Of a stretch of 64,000 bases of DNA, positions 52,814 to 61,982 are shown one piece after another (position 1 is the stretch's first letter; each line of letters begins with the position of its first letter). Origin of the DNA: Scandinavium sp036271055 (lineage in GTDB: Bacteria; Pseudomonadota; Gammaproteobacteria; Enterobacterales; Enterobacteriaceae); NCBI RefSeq assembly GCF_036271055.1, contig NZ_DATBBJ010000063.1:163958-227957 (forward strand), given 5' to 3'. Position numbers and translations under genes: made by a program. The notes beneath the pieces are model-generated. The model was not told the origin of the DNA, made no database searches, and saw only the letters and a list, made by a program, of their open reading frames with translations.

Positions 52814-52836
52814 CCGGGTAACGTCCTGTTGCCCGG
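52814..52836. terminator. hairpin after yiaF
   Basis: CCGGGTAAC and GTTGCCCGG pair (one G-U) in a 9-bp stem between convergent yiaF and the SGNH hydrolase gene. The following sequence is only moderately T-rich. Confidence 0.65.
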
Positions 52837-52849
52837 TATCTCCTCTGTT

Positions 52850-54103
52850 TTACTTCCCTGACGACATCAGCACTTCCAGCGGAATTTTCTCTGCAAGCAT
52901 ACGATTACCCGCATCACCCGGATGCAGACTGTCGCCGGAATCGATGGCTGGCGCTAAACGTAAGGGATGAGCGGGATCGGCTGCGTATTTATCAAAATCA
53001 ATCACCGCATCGAACGTTCCGCTGTCGCGGATCCAGGCGTTGAGCTTCTGACGCAGCGCGTCTTTGTCTGCGGTGTAATAGCCGTGAACCGGGGAATCGT
53101 GCAGCGCACCTTCAAACGGTGTCAGTGTCACGCCAATTATCCTTACGCCACGGCGGTGCGCCTGAGCGACAAGCTGGCGATAGCCCATCTGCAAGGATTC
53201 CAGTGTCGGAAGTGGTGCGTCGGGCGCGAAAATCGTGCCTGACCAGCTAATGTCGTTGATGCCAATCAGCACGATGGCAGTGCGCACGCCGGGTTGGTCC
53301 AGAACATCCCGCGCAAACCGCGCCACGGCGTTATCGCCCATTTGATCTGAAAGTAACCGTCCACCGGAAATCCCTGCGTTAATCACCGCGATGCCTTTTG
53401 GGGCGAGGCGCTGTGCCAGGAAATCAGGCCAGCGCGCGTCGGAATCTACGCTTACGCCGTCCCCGTCGGTAATCGAATCACCAATCACCGCGATCGCCTG
53501 CGGCTCGGGCTGTGCCGTTTGCACTTCAATGCCGGTCAGCAATGTGCGGGTGGTCATCGCGGTGGCAGAAGTGAGCGTGGGTGCAGATACCTGATTACCT
53601 GCCGCCAGCCAGGCCGTTTGCCGTGCATCCCAATGGAAAGTGGTGGTCGGTGTGTTATCCGGTAAAAACGTGCTGACGGTCATGTGCGATAAGGCGTTCA
53701 CGGGCAAATCCAGCGGGTCACTGAGTAGCGGTGCGCCAGGAGGGATCGTGGCCGATGTTTCTCCGCTAAATGTGACTGTTTTCAGTGTCGCGGTTTGCAT
53801 CGACGACGCTTTATCTGTCACTGCCACCGTGGCCGCACCAATTTTCAGCGGCTGTTTCCCATACGCATTGGAAAACACCAGCCGGACTTTTTTTCCGCCA
53901 AGGCTGATGCGGGCCACCTGGCGCAGGGTCTGGCCTTCAATCACAGCAGGAATATTGGTGGGAAAGGCGAAGTCCTTGCCCCATATGGCTTGTGGGCTGG
54001 CGGTCCAACTGGCGACCCAGCCATTTCGCGATATAGGTTCTGCATGGGCGAACGGAAAAATCAGCAATGCAGTCAGGGCGGTAAAAACGGCGAGTAAGCG
54101 CAT
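52850..54103 (-). CDS. secreted SGNH/GDSL-family hydrolase
   Basis: Exported esterase-like protein of 417 residues. It has a signal peptide (MRLLAVFTALTALLIFPFAHA), an N-terminal beta-rich domain (~25-190) and a C-terminal SGNH domain. The four blocks are visible: AVIGDSITDG (Ser nucleophile, block I), AGISGGRLL (block II Gly), IGINDISW (block III Asn) and DSLHPGDAG (block V, Asp and His). Similar two-domain enzymes act on carbohydrate esters or as lysophospholipases; the substrate is unknown. A TTG two codons upstream of the ATG could also be used. Confidence 0.88.
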   Translation of the reverse strand: MRLLAVFTALTALLIFPFAHAEPISRNGWVASWTASPQAIWGKDFAFPTNIPAVIEGQTLRQVARISLGGKKVRLVFSNAYGKQPLKIGAATVAVTDKASSMQTATLKTVTFSGETSATIPPGAPLLSDPLDLPVNALSHMTVSTFLPDNTPTTTFHWDARQTAWLAAGNQVSAPTLTSATAMTTRTLLTGIEVQTAQPEPQAIAVIGDSITDGDGVSVDSDARWPDFLAQRLAPKGIAVINAGISGGRLLSDQMGDNAVARFARDVLDQPGVRTAIVLIGINDISWSGTIFAPDAPLPTLESLQMGYRQLVAQAHRRGVRIIGVTLTPFEGALHDSPVHGYYTADKDALRQKLNAWIRDSGTFDAVIDFDKYAADPAHPLRLAPAIDSGDSLHPGDAGNRMLAEKIPLEVLMSSGK

Positions 54104-54150
54104 AGTCAAACCTGTGAGTGGTTTTCTGTCGCTGTAAGAGGCGGGGAAAT

Positions 54151-54177
54151 TGCCCGGTCAGCCTGCGCCGCCGGGCC
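54151..54177. repeat. REP-like palindrome after ghrB
   Basis: GCCCGGTCAG and GCGCCGCCGGGC form an imperfect GC-rich palindrome between ghrB and the SGNH hydrolase gene, of the same type as the elements after aldB and xylA. Confidence 0.55.
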
Positions 54178-54187
54178 GGTGAGGGCT

Positions 54188-55159
54188 TTACGCGACCTGC
54201 GGGTTGACGCAGTTTTTCTCCACATTGCCTTTCAGCGCAGCAATAAGATTGTCTACCGCTGTGGCCGCCATATTGTAGCGTGTCTCGTGGGTGGCAGAGC
54301 CAATGTGTGGCAGCGCCACGACATTCGGCAGTGTAAGCAATTCAGACGAGACGGGCAGCGGTTCCTGTTCGAATACATCCAGACCTGCGGCATGAATTTC
54401 ACCGGCTTTTAGCGCGGCGATTAACGCATTTTCATCTACTACCGGACCACGCCCGGCGTTAATAAAAATAGCCGAGGATTTCATTTTGGCGAACTCTGGT
54501 GCGCCAAACAGATGGCGAGTTTCCTCGGTCAGCGGCAGGATCGAACAGACAAAATCGGCTTCCTGAATCAAGGTGTCGAGACTGCAATGGCGCGCGTTAA
54601 AACGTTCTTCCGCCTCTTTGTGCTGACGGCGTGCGTTATATAACACCGGCATGCCGAAGCCGAAATGCGCGCGCTGCGCCAGCGCCAGCCCAATGCGGCC
54701 CATCCCGACGATGCCGATGGTTTTATGGTGCACGTCGGTGCCAAACCAGTCCGGGCCGATGCCTTTGGTCCACTCTCCGGCTTTTACACGTTCGGCCACT
54801 TCCACCACCCGGCGTGCGCTGCTCAAAATCAATGCCATCAGCGTGTCGGCCACGGTTTCGGTCAGGGCGGTTGGGGTGTGCATCAGCAGCACTTTACGGG
54901 CGTTGAGCGCTTCTACGTCATAGGTATCGTAGCCCACTGAAATTGTTGAAGCCGCGCGTAACGCAGGCATTTTGTCGAGCAGAGCGGCATCGACGGTTTC
55001 ACTGGAGCCGAGCAGCCCGACGGCATTTTTAAACACATCAGCATGGTTCTGAACCGTATTCGCGCTGATATCCGGTAGGGTTGTGACCGTGAAATGGGCG
55101 TTGAGGCGTTGCAGTAGATCGTCAGGTAACGTTTTGTAGAGAATAACGGACGGCTTCAT
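54188..55159 (-). CDS. ghrB: glyoxylate/hydroxypyruvate reductase B
   Basis: D-isomer-specific 2-hydroxyacid dehydrogenase reducing glyoxylate, hydroxypyruvate and 2-ketogluconate with NADPH. The start at 55159 (MKPSVILYKTLPDDLLQRL) gives 323 residues (E. coli GhrB, 324). Visible: the Rossmann GIVGMGRIGLALAQRAH (~147), the catalytic Arg region INAGRGPVVDENAL and the active-site His in LPHIGSATHETRYN (~285). An ATG four codons upstream is possible, but GGAGATCAGA favours 55159. Confidence 0.96.
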   Translation of the reverse strand: MKPSVILYKTLPDDLLQRLNAHFTVTTLPDISANTVQNHADVFKNAVGLLGSSETVDAALLDKMPALRAASTISVGYDTYDVEALNARKVLLMHTPTALTETVADTLMALILSSARRVVEVAERVKAGEWTKGIGPDWFGTDVHHKTIGIVGMGRIGLALAQRAHFGFGMPVLYNARRQHKEAEERFNARHCSLDTLIQEADFVCSILPLTEETRHLFGAPEFAKMKSSAIFINAGRGPVVDENALIAALKAGEIHAAGLDVFEQEPLPVSSELLTLPNVVALPHIGSATHETRYNMAATAVDNLIAALKGNVEKNCVNPQVA

Positions 55160-55312
55160 TCTGATCTCCATAAGAAAGGCTTCAGCTGTAGCGCTGATCG
55201 TTAGCAGGCTTAGGAGTCAGAGTAAGCCAACGCCGGACTGAAATGCCAGTCCAGATTTTCGGGGGGAAGAGAGAAATGGCCCGATTGCAGGAGGCAACCG
55301 GGCAGATACGGT

Positions 55313-55975
55313 TTACTGCAACGGGCTAAGGGTGATTTCTACGCGACGGTTCTGCGCTTTGCCTTCAGCAGTGCTGTTGCTGGCGATCGGATTCGCCGGG
55401 CCCATACCGGTGGTGCGGATACGGTTGGCTGCGACACCCTGAGTAATCAGGGAGCTGGCGACGGAATCCGCACGCTGTTGCGACAGACGCATGTTGAGAT
55501 CCTGGCCACCCGTGCTGTCGGTGTAACCCACAACGTTGACGGCGGTTTTTTCGTACTCTTTTAACACCATTGCCACGCCGGTCAGCGTGTTAGCACCCGC
55601 TGGTTTAAGGTTAGCGCTGCTGCTGTCAAAGGTGACGTTGTTCGGCATATTCAGCACGATGGTGTCGCCATTACGTGTCACGCTGACGCCCGTACCTTGC
55701 ATTTTCTGGCGCAGTTTCGCTTCCTGCACATCCATGTAATACCCTACGCCACCACCGACTGCAGCACCTGCTGCTGCGCCAATCAGCGCGCCTTTACCAC
55801 GATCTTTCTTCGACGAAGAGAGCATGCCAATACCTGCACCCGCCAGCGCGCCGATGCCTGCGCCAATGCCGGATTTACCCGCTTCACGCTCGCCGGTATA
55901 AGGGTTGGTGGTACAGCCTGACAGGGCCAGCGCGCCGCTTACCATTGCAGCAATCATGATTACGCGTTTTTTCAT
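55313..55975 (-). CDS. yiaD: YiaD, OmpA-family outer-membrane lipoprotein
   Basis: A 220-residue lipoprotein (E. coli YiaD, 219). Lipobox LALSGC is followed by Gly-rich glycine-zipper segments (~38-85; GIGALAGAGIG and GAAAGAAVGGGVGYY). The C-terminal OmpA-like peptidoglycan-binding domain shows NVVGYTDSTGGQDLNMRLSQ and QRADSVASSLI, then NRRVEITLSPL. It likely tethers the outer membrane to peptidoglycan; in E. coli it suppresses a BamD defect in multicopy. Confidence 0.94.
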   Translation of the reverse strand: MKKRVIMIAAMVSGALALSGCTTNPYTGEREAGKSGIGAGIGALAGAGIGMLSSSKKDRGKGALIGAAAGAAVGGGVGYYMDVQEAKLRQKMQGTGVSVTRNGDTIVLNMPNNVTFDSSSANLKPAGANTLTGVAMVLKEYEKTAVNVVGYTDSTGGQDLNMRLSQQRADSVASSLITQGVAANRIRTTGMGPANPIASNSTAEGKAQNRRVEITLSPLQ

Positions 55976-56145
55976 CTTATTTCCTTAATCCTTTTTATTC
56001 TTTGCCACGGTGACCGTGGTGGTTGATTATGACGCTGGATTGTGGAGAAAATTCCAAAAGCATTCCTGAAATTTATTAATAAATAAAAATAGTGATGAAA
56101 AAAATCGCCGTCGCACCACCTGCCTTCGTTAACCAGGAGCCTGTT

Positions 56146-58479
56146 TTGGCCAACTCATCTGCAACAAAAACCGTTCTGACTGCCGCCCACTGGGGGCCAA
56201 TGCTGGTCGAAACCGAGGGCGATACCGTGCTCTCTTCCCGTGGCGCGCTTGCCGACACTTTCGAGAACTCACTGCAAAGCGTGGTGCGCGATCAGGTGCA
56301 CAGTAAAACGCGGGTGCGCTATCCGATGGTGCGCAAAGGTTTCCTCGCATCGCCGAGTAATCCACAGGGCGTGCGTGGGCAAGATGAGTTTGTGCGGGTG
56401 AGCTGGGATGAAGCGCTGGATCTAATCCACGCTCAGCACAAAAGAATTCGTGAAACCCACGGCCCGGCGTCGATTTTCGCGGGTTCCTATGGCTGGCGAT
56501 CGGTCGGCGTGATGCACAAAGCCGCCACTCTGTTACAGCGCTATATGAGCCTGGCAGAGGGTTATACCGGGCATTTAGGGGATTACTCCACCGGGGCGGC
56601 GCAGGCGATTATGCCTTACGTCGTCGGCGGCAATGAAGTTTACCAGCAGCAGACCAGCTGGCCGCTGATTCTGGAACATACTGACGTCGTGGTGCTGTGG
56701 AGCGCCAACCCGCTTAACACCCTGAAAATTGCCTGGAATGCGTCGGACGAGCAGGGCATTACGTTTTTCGATAAGTTGCGAAACAGCGGCAAACGCCTGA
56801 TCTGCATCGATCCGATGCGATCGGAAACCGTCGATTTCTTCGGCGAGTCGATGGAATGGCTGGCTCCGCACATGGGCACTGACGTTGCGTTGATGCTCGG
56901 CATTGCCCATACGCTGGTGGAAAACAACTGGCACGACACGGCGTTCCTGGAACGCTGCACGACCGGTTATGAACATTTTGCTGAATACCTGACCGGCGAG
57001 CGTGACGGCATAGCGAAAACCGCCGAGTGGGCGGCAGATATTTGCGGCATTGATGCGACGAAAATCCGCGAACTGGCAGATATATTCCATAAAAATACCA
57101 CCATGTTGATGTCTGGCTGGGGTATGCAGCGTCAGCAGTTTGGTGAGCAGAAACACTGGATGCTGGTGACGCTGGCGGCGATGCTTGGGCAAATCGGCAC
57201 ACCGGGTGGCGGCTTTGGCCTCTCTTATCACTTTTCCAATGGCGGCAACCCAACGCGCCGCGCGGCAGTGCTGGCATCAATGCAGGGCAGCATCGCGGGC
57301 GGCACTGACGCAGTAGATAAAATCCCGGTGGCGCGCATTGTCGAAGCGCTGGAAAATCCCGGCGCGCCATATCAACACAACGGCATGGACCGACACTTCC
57401 CGGATATTCGCTTTGTCTGGTGGGCAGGCGGGGCGAACTTTACCCATCATCAGGACACTAATCGCCTGATCCGTGCCTGGCAAAAGCCAGAACTTATCGT
57501 CATTTCGGAGTGTTTCTGGACCGCCGCTGCGCGCCATGCAGACATTGTGCTGCCAGCCACGACCTCGTTTGAGCGTAACGATTTGACCATGACCGGCGAC
57601 TACAGCAACCAGCATATGGTGCCAATGAAACGCATTGTACCGCCTCGCGATGAAGCGCGCGATGATTGGGACGTGTTTGCGGAACTCAGTGAACGCTGGG
57701 AAACGGGCGGGCGCGAGCGCTATACCGAGGGCAAAACAGATCTGCAATGGCTGGAAACGTTCTATGAGATAGCCGGACAGCGCGGCGCAAGCCAACAAGT
57801 GACGCTGCCGCCGTTCCAGCAATTCTGGGAGGCGAATGAGCTGATTGAAATGCCAGAGAGTGAGGAGAACGCCAAATTCGTGCGCTTCGCGGCATTTCGT
57901 GACGATCCGCTCGCCAATCCGCTCAAAACTGACAGTGGCAAAATCGAGATTTATTCACAGCGGATTGCGGGCTTTAATTATGCCGATTGCCCCGGTCACC
58001 CGACCTGGCTTGAACCGGATGAGTGGCACGGCAATGCGCAGAGCGGGCAGTTGCAATTGTTGTCGGCACATCCGGCGCACCGTCTGCATAGCCAACTGAA
58101 TTTCACGTCGCTGCGCGAGCAGTATGCGGTGGCGGGGCGTGAACCATTGACGCTCCATCCAAAAGACGCTCAAGCTCGCGGAATTGCCAATGGCGATTTG
58201 GTCAGAGTCTGGAATGGACGCGGGCAAGTGCTGGCGGGCGCGGTGGTGACCGAGGGTATTCGCGAAGGCGTGATTTGTCTGCACGAAGGCGCGTGGCCGG
58301 ATTTGGATCGTGAAGCCGGTGGTATCTGCAAAAACGGTGCGGTCAACGTGCTGACCAAAGATCTGCCCAGCTCAAAACTGGGGAACGGTTGTGCGGGGAA
58401 TACGGCGCTGGTGTGGCTGGAGAAATACCACGGACCAGCGCTGGAGCTTACAGCATTCGATCCGCCTGCCAACGCATAA
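56146..58479 (+). CDS. bisC: biotin sulfoxide reductase
   Basis: Cytoplasmic molybdopterin (bis-MGD) enzyme of the DMSO reductase family; reduces biotin sulfoxide and methionine sulfoxide. The TTG at 56146, 6 nt after AGGAG, is the best start: it gives 777 residues, the E. coli BisC length, and aligns with its N-terminus (LANSSATKT vs MANSSS). The ATG at 56092 would add 18 unconserved residues. No N-terminal Fe-S Cys motif or Tat signal is present, as expected. Visible: HLGDYSTGAAQAIMPYVVGG, where Ser is the expected Mo ligand, and PATTSFERNDLTMTGDYSN. It overlaps convergent yiaC by 32 bp. Confidence 0.95.
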   Translation: MANSSATKTVLTAAHWGPMLVETEGDTVLSSRGALADTFENSLQSVVRDQVHSKTRVRYPMVRKGFLASPSNPQGVRGQDEFVRVSWDEALDLIHAQHKRIRETHGPASIFAGSYGWRSVGVMHKAATLLQRYMSLAEGYTGHLGDYSTGAAQAIMPYVVGGNEVYQQQTSWPLILEHTDVVVLWSANPLNTLKIAWNASDEQGITFFDKLRNSGKRLICIDPMRSETVDFFGESMEWLAPHMGTDVALMLGIAHTLVENNWHDTAFLERCTTGYEHFAEYLTGERDGIAKTAEWAADICGIDATKIRELADIFHKNTTMLMSGWGMQRQQFGEQKHWMLVTLAAMLGQIGTPGGGFGLSYHFSNGGNPTRRAAVLASMQGSIAGGTDAVDKIPVARIVEALENPGAPYQHNGMDRHFPDIRFVWWAGGANFTHHQDTNRLIRAWQKPELIVISECFWTAAARHADIVLPATTSFERNDLTMTGDYSNQHMVPMKRIVPPRDEARDDWDVFAELSERWETGGRERYTEGKTDLQWLETFYEIAGQRGASQQVTLPPFQQFWEANELIEMPESEENAKFVRFAAFRDDPLANPLKTDSGKIEIYSQRIAGFNYADCPGHPTWLEPDEWHGNAQSGQLQLLSAHPAHRLHSQLNFTSLREQYAVAGREPLTLHPKDAQARGIANGDLVRVWNGRGQVLAGAVVTEGIREGVICLHEGAWPDLDREAGGICKNGAVNVLTKDLPSSKLGNGCAGNTALVWLEKYHGPALELTAFDPPANA

Positions 58480-58888
58480 TCCAGGTCGGTTGCCGGGTTT
58501 CATCCTGCCATGCGCTGTCTTCAATACGGAAGCCCTGCGCATGGTAGAAATTCACCGCCCGGCTGTTCTTCTGGTACACCTCAAGGCTTAAATCCGGGTA
58601 GCGATCGCAGACAAACGCGAGCAGCGCCCGGCCAACTCCACGACCAATGCACTCTGGCGCGACAAACAGCGCGCCGATAAAGCGCTGGTCCATGACGCTG
58701 ATAAACCCCTGCATAACGCCTTCATCTTCCCACACCCAGGTATGCGCGGCGGGCAGATACACGTCGCGCACAAGCGGTTCACTTTCGTGCCAGTAGCTTT
58801 CTTCAATAAACGGGTGTGCGTAGATGGTGCTTTCCAGCCACAGCTTTAACAGCGGGCGGCGATCGCTACTTTGCCATTTGCGGATCAT
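58448..58888 (-). CDS. yiaC: YiaC, GNAT N-acetyltransferase
   Basis: Acetyltransferase of 146 residues, the E. coli YiaC length; in E. coli it acetylates protein lysines. The start at 58888 (MIRKWQSSDRRPLLKLWLES) overlaps the tag 3' end by 23 bp. The acetyl-CoA loop is visible in APECIGRGVGRALL (Q/R-x-x-G-x-G/A type). EVYQKNSRAVNFYHAQGFR is the conserved GNAT motif B region. Codons upstream of the chosen start lie inside tag. Confidence 0.93.
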   Translation of the reverse strand: MIRKWQSSDRRPLLKLWLESTIYAHPFIEESYWHESEPLVRDVYLPAAHTWVWEDEGVMQGFISVMDQRFIGALFVAPECIGRGVGRALLAFVCDRYPDLSLEVYQKNSRAVNFYHAQGFRIEDSAWQDETRQPTWIMRWQADRML

Positions 58889-59447
58889 CGTCGCCCCCTG
58901 GGTAGCAGAAGCAGCCGGTGACGTGGTCGTTGACCAGCCCGCAGGCCTGCATGAAGGAGTAGCAAATAGTGGTGCCGACAAACTTAAAGCCACGTTTTTT
59001 CAGCGCTTTTGACAGTGCATCTGACGCGGGAGTACTGGTGGGGATTTCGGCAAGCGTTGCGGCGTGACGGATCTGCGTTTGATTATCGACAAACGACCAG
59101 ACGAAATCGGCAAACGGTTCACCGTTCGCTTCCATCGCCAGAAAGGCACGGGCGTTGCCAATAATGGCCTGAATTTTCCCGCGATGACGGATGATCCCGG
59201 CATTTTGTACCTGTTGCTCAACATCTTCTTCGGTCATCGCCGCCACTTTTAGTGGGTCGAAGTGATGAAACGCCTGACGATAGTTTTCACGTTTTTTCAG
59301 CACCGTTATCCATGAAAGCCCCGCCTGCTGGCCCTCAAGGCAGATCATTTCAAACAGCTTTTGATTATCCCGCTGGGCGACGCCCCATTCGCTATCGTGA
59401 TAGGCCATGTAAAGCGGGTCCTGACTTACCCAACCGCAACGTTCCAT
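58866..59447 (-). CDS. tag: 3-methyladenine DNA glycosylase I
   Basis: Constitutive base-excision repair enzyme removing 3-methyladenine. The start at 59447 (MERCGWVSQDPLYMAYHDSE) gives 193 residues (E. coli Tag, 187). The zinc-snap ligands are present: Cys4, His17 and, near the C-terminus, His and Cys in NDHVTGCFCYPG. The helix-hairpin-helix region GIIRHRGKIQAIIGNARAF is conserved. An upstream in-frame ATG at 59519 lacks support. Confidence 0.96.
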   Translation of the reverse strand: MERCGWVSQDPLYMAYHDSEWGVAQRDNQKLFEMICLEGQQAGLSWITVLKKRENYRQAFHHFDPLKVAAMTEEDVEQQVQNAGIIRHRGKIQAIIGNARAFLAMEANGEPFADFVWSFVDNQTQIRHAATLAEIPTSTPASDALSKALKKRGFKFVGTTICYSFMQACGLVNDHVTGCFCYPGGDDDPQMAK

Positions 59448-59593
59448 CTGATTCTCCCACTTTTTTGATGTCGATGAAGAAATGTTCAACCTGCCTTGAC
59501 GACAGAAATAAAATGACAATATTTAGTAATACGCAATCGCGTAAAAAATCATAACAACAATGCCGGTTTTGGCTCTTTCGGAGTCGCAAAAAA

Positions 59594-60304
59594 ATGATAA
59601 TTCAGAAATGCATTGGCTTCCGGGGTGGTCTATACCCGGCATCTGTCTTTGTGTGGATGTCTTTTGTGACATCAGCATTTGCCTGGCAACAGGAATATAT
59701 CGTTACTGACCCACAAAGTAATACCCCTGAACGCTATACCTGGGATAGCGATCACCAACCACGTTATGACGATATTCTTGCGGAGCGTATAGACGCGGCG
59801 CAAACACAGCCCGGCGTTGCTATGAATCAACCCGATGATACACCTCTGGATGCGACTCGTACGCTGAGTGTGGGCTGGAATATTCCACTGAGTCTGCTGT
59901 TTTCGACCGGACCGGTGGCGAGCTGGCATTATGACGGTTCGGCCACATCGGTATGGAATGAATTTGGCGACAGCGGCACCAGCACCACGGCGCTGACCGA
60001 TCCGTTGTGGCATGCCAGTGTCAGTACGCTGGGTTGGCGCGTGGATTCGCAACCGCTGTGGGGCGTGCATCCTTGGGCGCAAATCAGCTACAACCAGCAG
60101 TTTGGCGAGAACCAGTGGAAATCGCAGTCAGGTTTAAATCGCACACCAACCTCAACGCAGGATGGCAATTGGGTGGATGTGACGTTAGGCGCGGATATGT
60201 TGTTGAATCCGCATATTGCGGCCTATGCGTCGCTTTCTCAGGCTGATAATTTGAGCGAAGGGGCGAATTATCTGTATATCATGGGTGTAAGCGCGCGTTT
60301 TTAA
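59594..60304 (+). CDS. yhjY: YhjY-like outer-membrane/autotransporter beta-domain protein
   Basis: A 236-residue exported protein occupying the position of E. coli yhjY between tag and yhjX. The signal peptide ends near TSAFAWQQ. The C-terminal half alternates aromatic and polar residues as a beta-barrel does (WAQISYNQQFGENQWKS, then VDVTLGADMLLNPHIAAYAS) and ends in the outer-membrane signal YIMGVSARF. There is no passenger domain. Function unknown. CGGAGTCGCAAAAAA precedes the ATG. Confidence 0.82.
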   Translation: MIIQKCIGFRGGLYPASVFVWMSFVTSAFAWQQEYIVTDPQSNTPERYTWDSDHQPRYDDILAERIDAAQTQPGVAMNQPDDTPLDATRTLSVGWNIPLSLLFSTGPVASWHYDGSATSVWNEFGDSGTSTTALTDPLWHASVSTLGWRVDSQPLWGVHPWAQISYNQQFGENQWKSQSGLNRTPTSTQDGNWVDVTLGADMLLNPHIAAYASLSQADNLSEGANYLYIMGVSARF

Positions 60305-60411
60305 CAATTCAATATCGTTCGAAAAACATTTCTAATTCCGTTTGTTTACAGTAGTGACAAGGCTTAGCGTGATAGTTACCGCTAACTTTTCGATTTTTTT
60401 CATTTCGGCAA

Positions 60412-60442
60412 TGCCATTCATTCTGCTTTCAATGCATTTCAT
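60412..60442 (+). promoter_or_regulatory. YpdB tandem binding site upstream of yhjX
   Basis: TGCCATTCAT (60412-60421) and TGCATTTCAT (60433-60442) are separated by exactly 11 bp. This matches the GGCATTTCAT-N11-GGCATTTCAT target of the LytTR response regulator YpdB, whose main E. coli target is yhjX. It predicts induction of yhjX by extracellular pyruvate through YpdA/YpdB. Confidence 0.82.
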
Positions 60443-60535
60443 TCCGTACTGACGGCAGTTCATGCCTTTTTTACCCCTGCATGGAATGCACTTCGTTATT
60501 TTAGCCGCAGTTAATTTTTAAAAGGCAAAATAGCG

Positions 60536-61738
60536 ATGAACGCTGCAATCCGTCCTTCTACCCGTTGGCTGACGCTGTTCGGGACCATCATTACTCAGTT
60601 CGCGCTGGGTTCGGTTTATACCTGGAGCCTGTTCAACGGCGCGCTTTCCAACAAACTGGATGCACCAGTCAGTCAGGTCGCGTTTTCCTTCGGTTTGTTG
60701 AGCCTCGGTCTGGCACTCTCTTCTTCTGTCGCCGGTAAACTGCAAGAGCGTTTTGGCGTGAAGCGCGTGACGATGGCTTCCGGGATCCTGCTCGGCGTCG
60801 GTTTCTTCCTTACCGCACATGCCAATAGCCTGATGATGCTGTGGCTGAGCGCGGGTTTGCTGGTGGGTCTGGCCGATGGCGCGGGTTATCTGCTGACGCT
60901 GTCGAATTGCGTGAAATGGTTCCCGGAGCGTAAAGGGCTGATCTCTGCGTTTTCTATCGGCGCGTATGGTCTCGGCAGTCTTGGTTTTAAATTTATCGAC
61001 AGCCAACTGCTCGCGACTGTAGGTCTTGAGAAAACCTTCATCATTTGGGGCGCGATTGTGCTGGTGATGATTGTTTTCGGGGCGACATTGATGAAAGACG
61101 CGCCGCAGCAGGAAGTGAAAACCACCAACGGCGTGGTAGAGAACGACTTCACGCTGGCGCAGTCGATGCGTAAACCGCAGTACTGGATGCTGGCTGTAAT
61201 GTTCCTCACCGCCTGCATGAGCGGTCTGTATGTCATCGGTGTGGCGAAAGATATTGCACAGGGCATGGTTCATCTGGACGTCATGACTGCCGCGAATGCG
61301 GTGACGGTGATTTCCATCGCTAACCTGAGTGGCCGTCTGGTACTCGGGATCCTGTCTGACAAGATCGCTCGTATCCGCGTTATCACCATCGGTCAGGTCA
61401 TTTCCCTGGTTGGGATGGCGGCATTGCTGTTTGCCCCGCTGAATGCGATGACCTTCTTTGCGGCAATCGCCTGCGTAGCCTTTAACTTTGGTGGCACCAT
61501 TACCGTGTTCCCATCGCTGGTCAGTGAGTTCTTTGGCCTGAATAATCTGGCGAAAAACTACGGTGTTATTTACCTCGGCTTCGGGATTGGCAGTATCTGC
61601 GGCTCGATCATTGCGTCCCTGTTCGGCGGCTTCTACGTCACCTTCTGCGTCATCTTCGCGCTGCTCATCCTTTCGCTGGCGCTGTCGACCACCATTCGCC
61701 AACCAAAAGCGTTGGCGCTGCAACAGGCGCACGCCTGA
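60536..61738 (+). CDS. yhjX: YhjX, pyruvate-responsive MFS transporter (OFA family)
   Basis: Inner-membrane transporter of 400 residues (E. coli YhjX, 402) with 12 predicted helices, related to oxalate/formate antiporters. The first helix region TLFGTIITQFALGSVYTWSLF and ADGAGYLLTLSNCVKWFPERKG (loop) are typical of the family. E. coli expresses it under YpdAB control when pyruvate appears; the tandem site is conserved here. Substrate is probably a small carboxylate such as pyruvate. The 243-bp gap to eptB shows no gene. Confidence 0.95.
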   Translation: MNAAIRPSTRWLTLFGTIITQFALGSVYTWSLFNGALSNKLDAPVSQVAFSFGLLSLGLALSSSVAGKLQERFGVKRVTMASGILLGVGFFLTAHANSLMMLWLSAGLLVGLADGAGYLLTLSNCVKWFPERKGLISAFSIGAYGLGSLGFKFIDSQLLATVGLEKTFIIWGAIVLVMIVFGATLMKDAPQQEVKTTNGVVENDFTLAQSMRKPQYWMLAVMFLTACMSGLYVIGVAKDIAQGMVHLDVMTAANAVTVISIANLSGRLVLGILSDKIARIRVITIGQVISLVGMAALLFAPLNAMTFFAAIACVAFNFGGTITVFPSLVSEFFGLNNLAKNYGVIYLGFGIGSICGSIIASLFGGFYVTFCVIFALLILSLALSTTIRQPKALALQQAHA

Positions 61739-61982
61739 GTTTCAGCGCCTCTCAGAGCAATGCGTAACACATTGCTCTAATAAATCCTTCCATCCGGGCC
61801 ATTATTTTTGTAAATATTGCCCGGATCACACTTCCTGCTGACACTTTTTCCCCCCGCTATGGTCTACTTGTTGCGCTTATAGACGTTTCTGATAACTGTC
61901 CCTTACGCAATTACTTAATCTGCTTACTGTCATCCGACAGCGAAGTCGGTTTTTTGTACCCCTTTTCCCAGGGTTTGCACGC

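Noticed and set aside
60518..61732. 404-codon minus-strand frame opposite yhjX
   Set aside because: Antisense shadow of an intact transporter gene; low-complexity charged and Gln-rich sequence without a recognisable domain.
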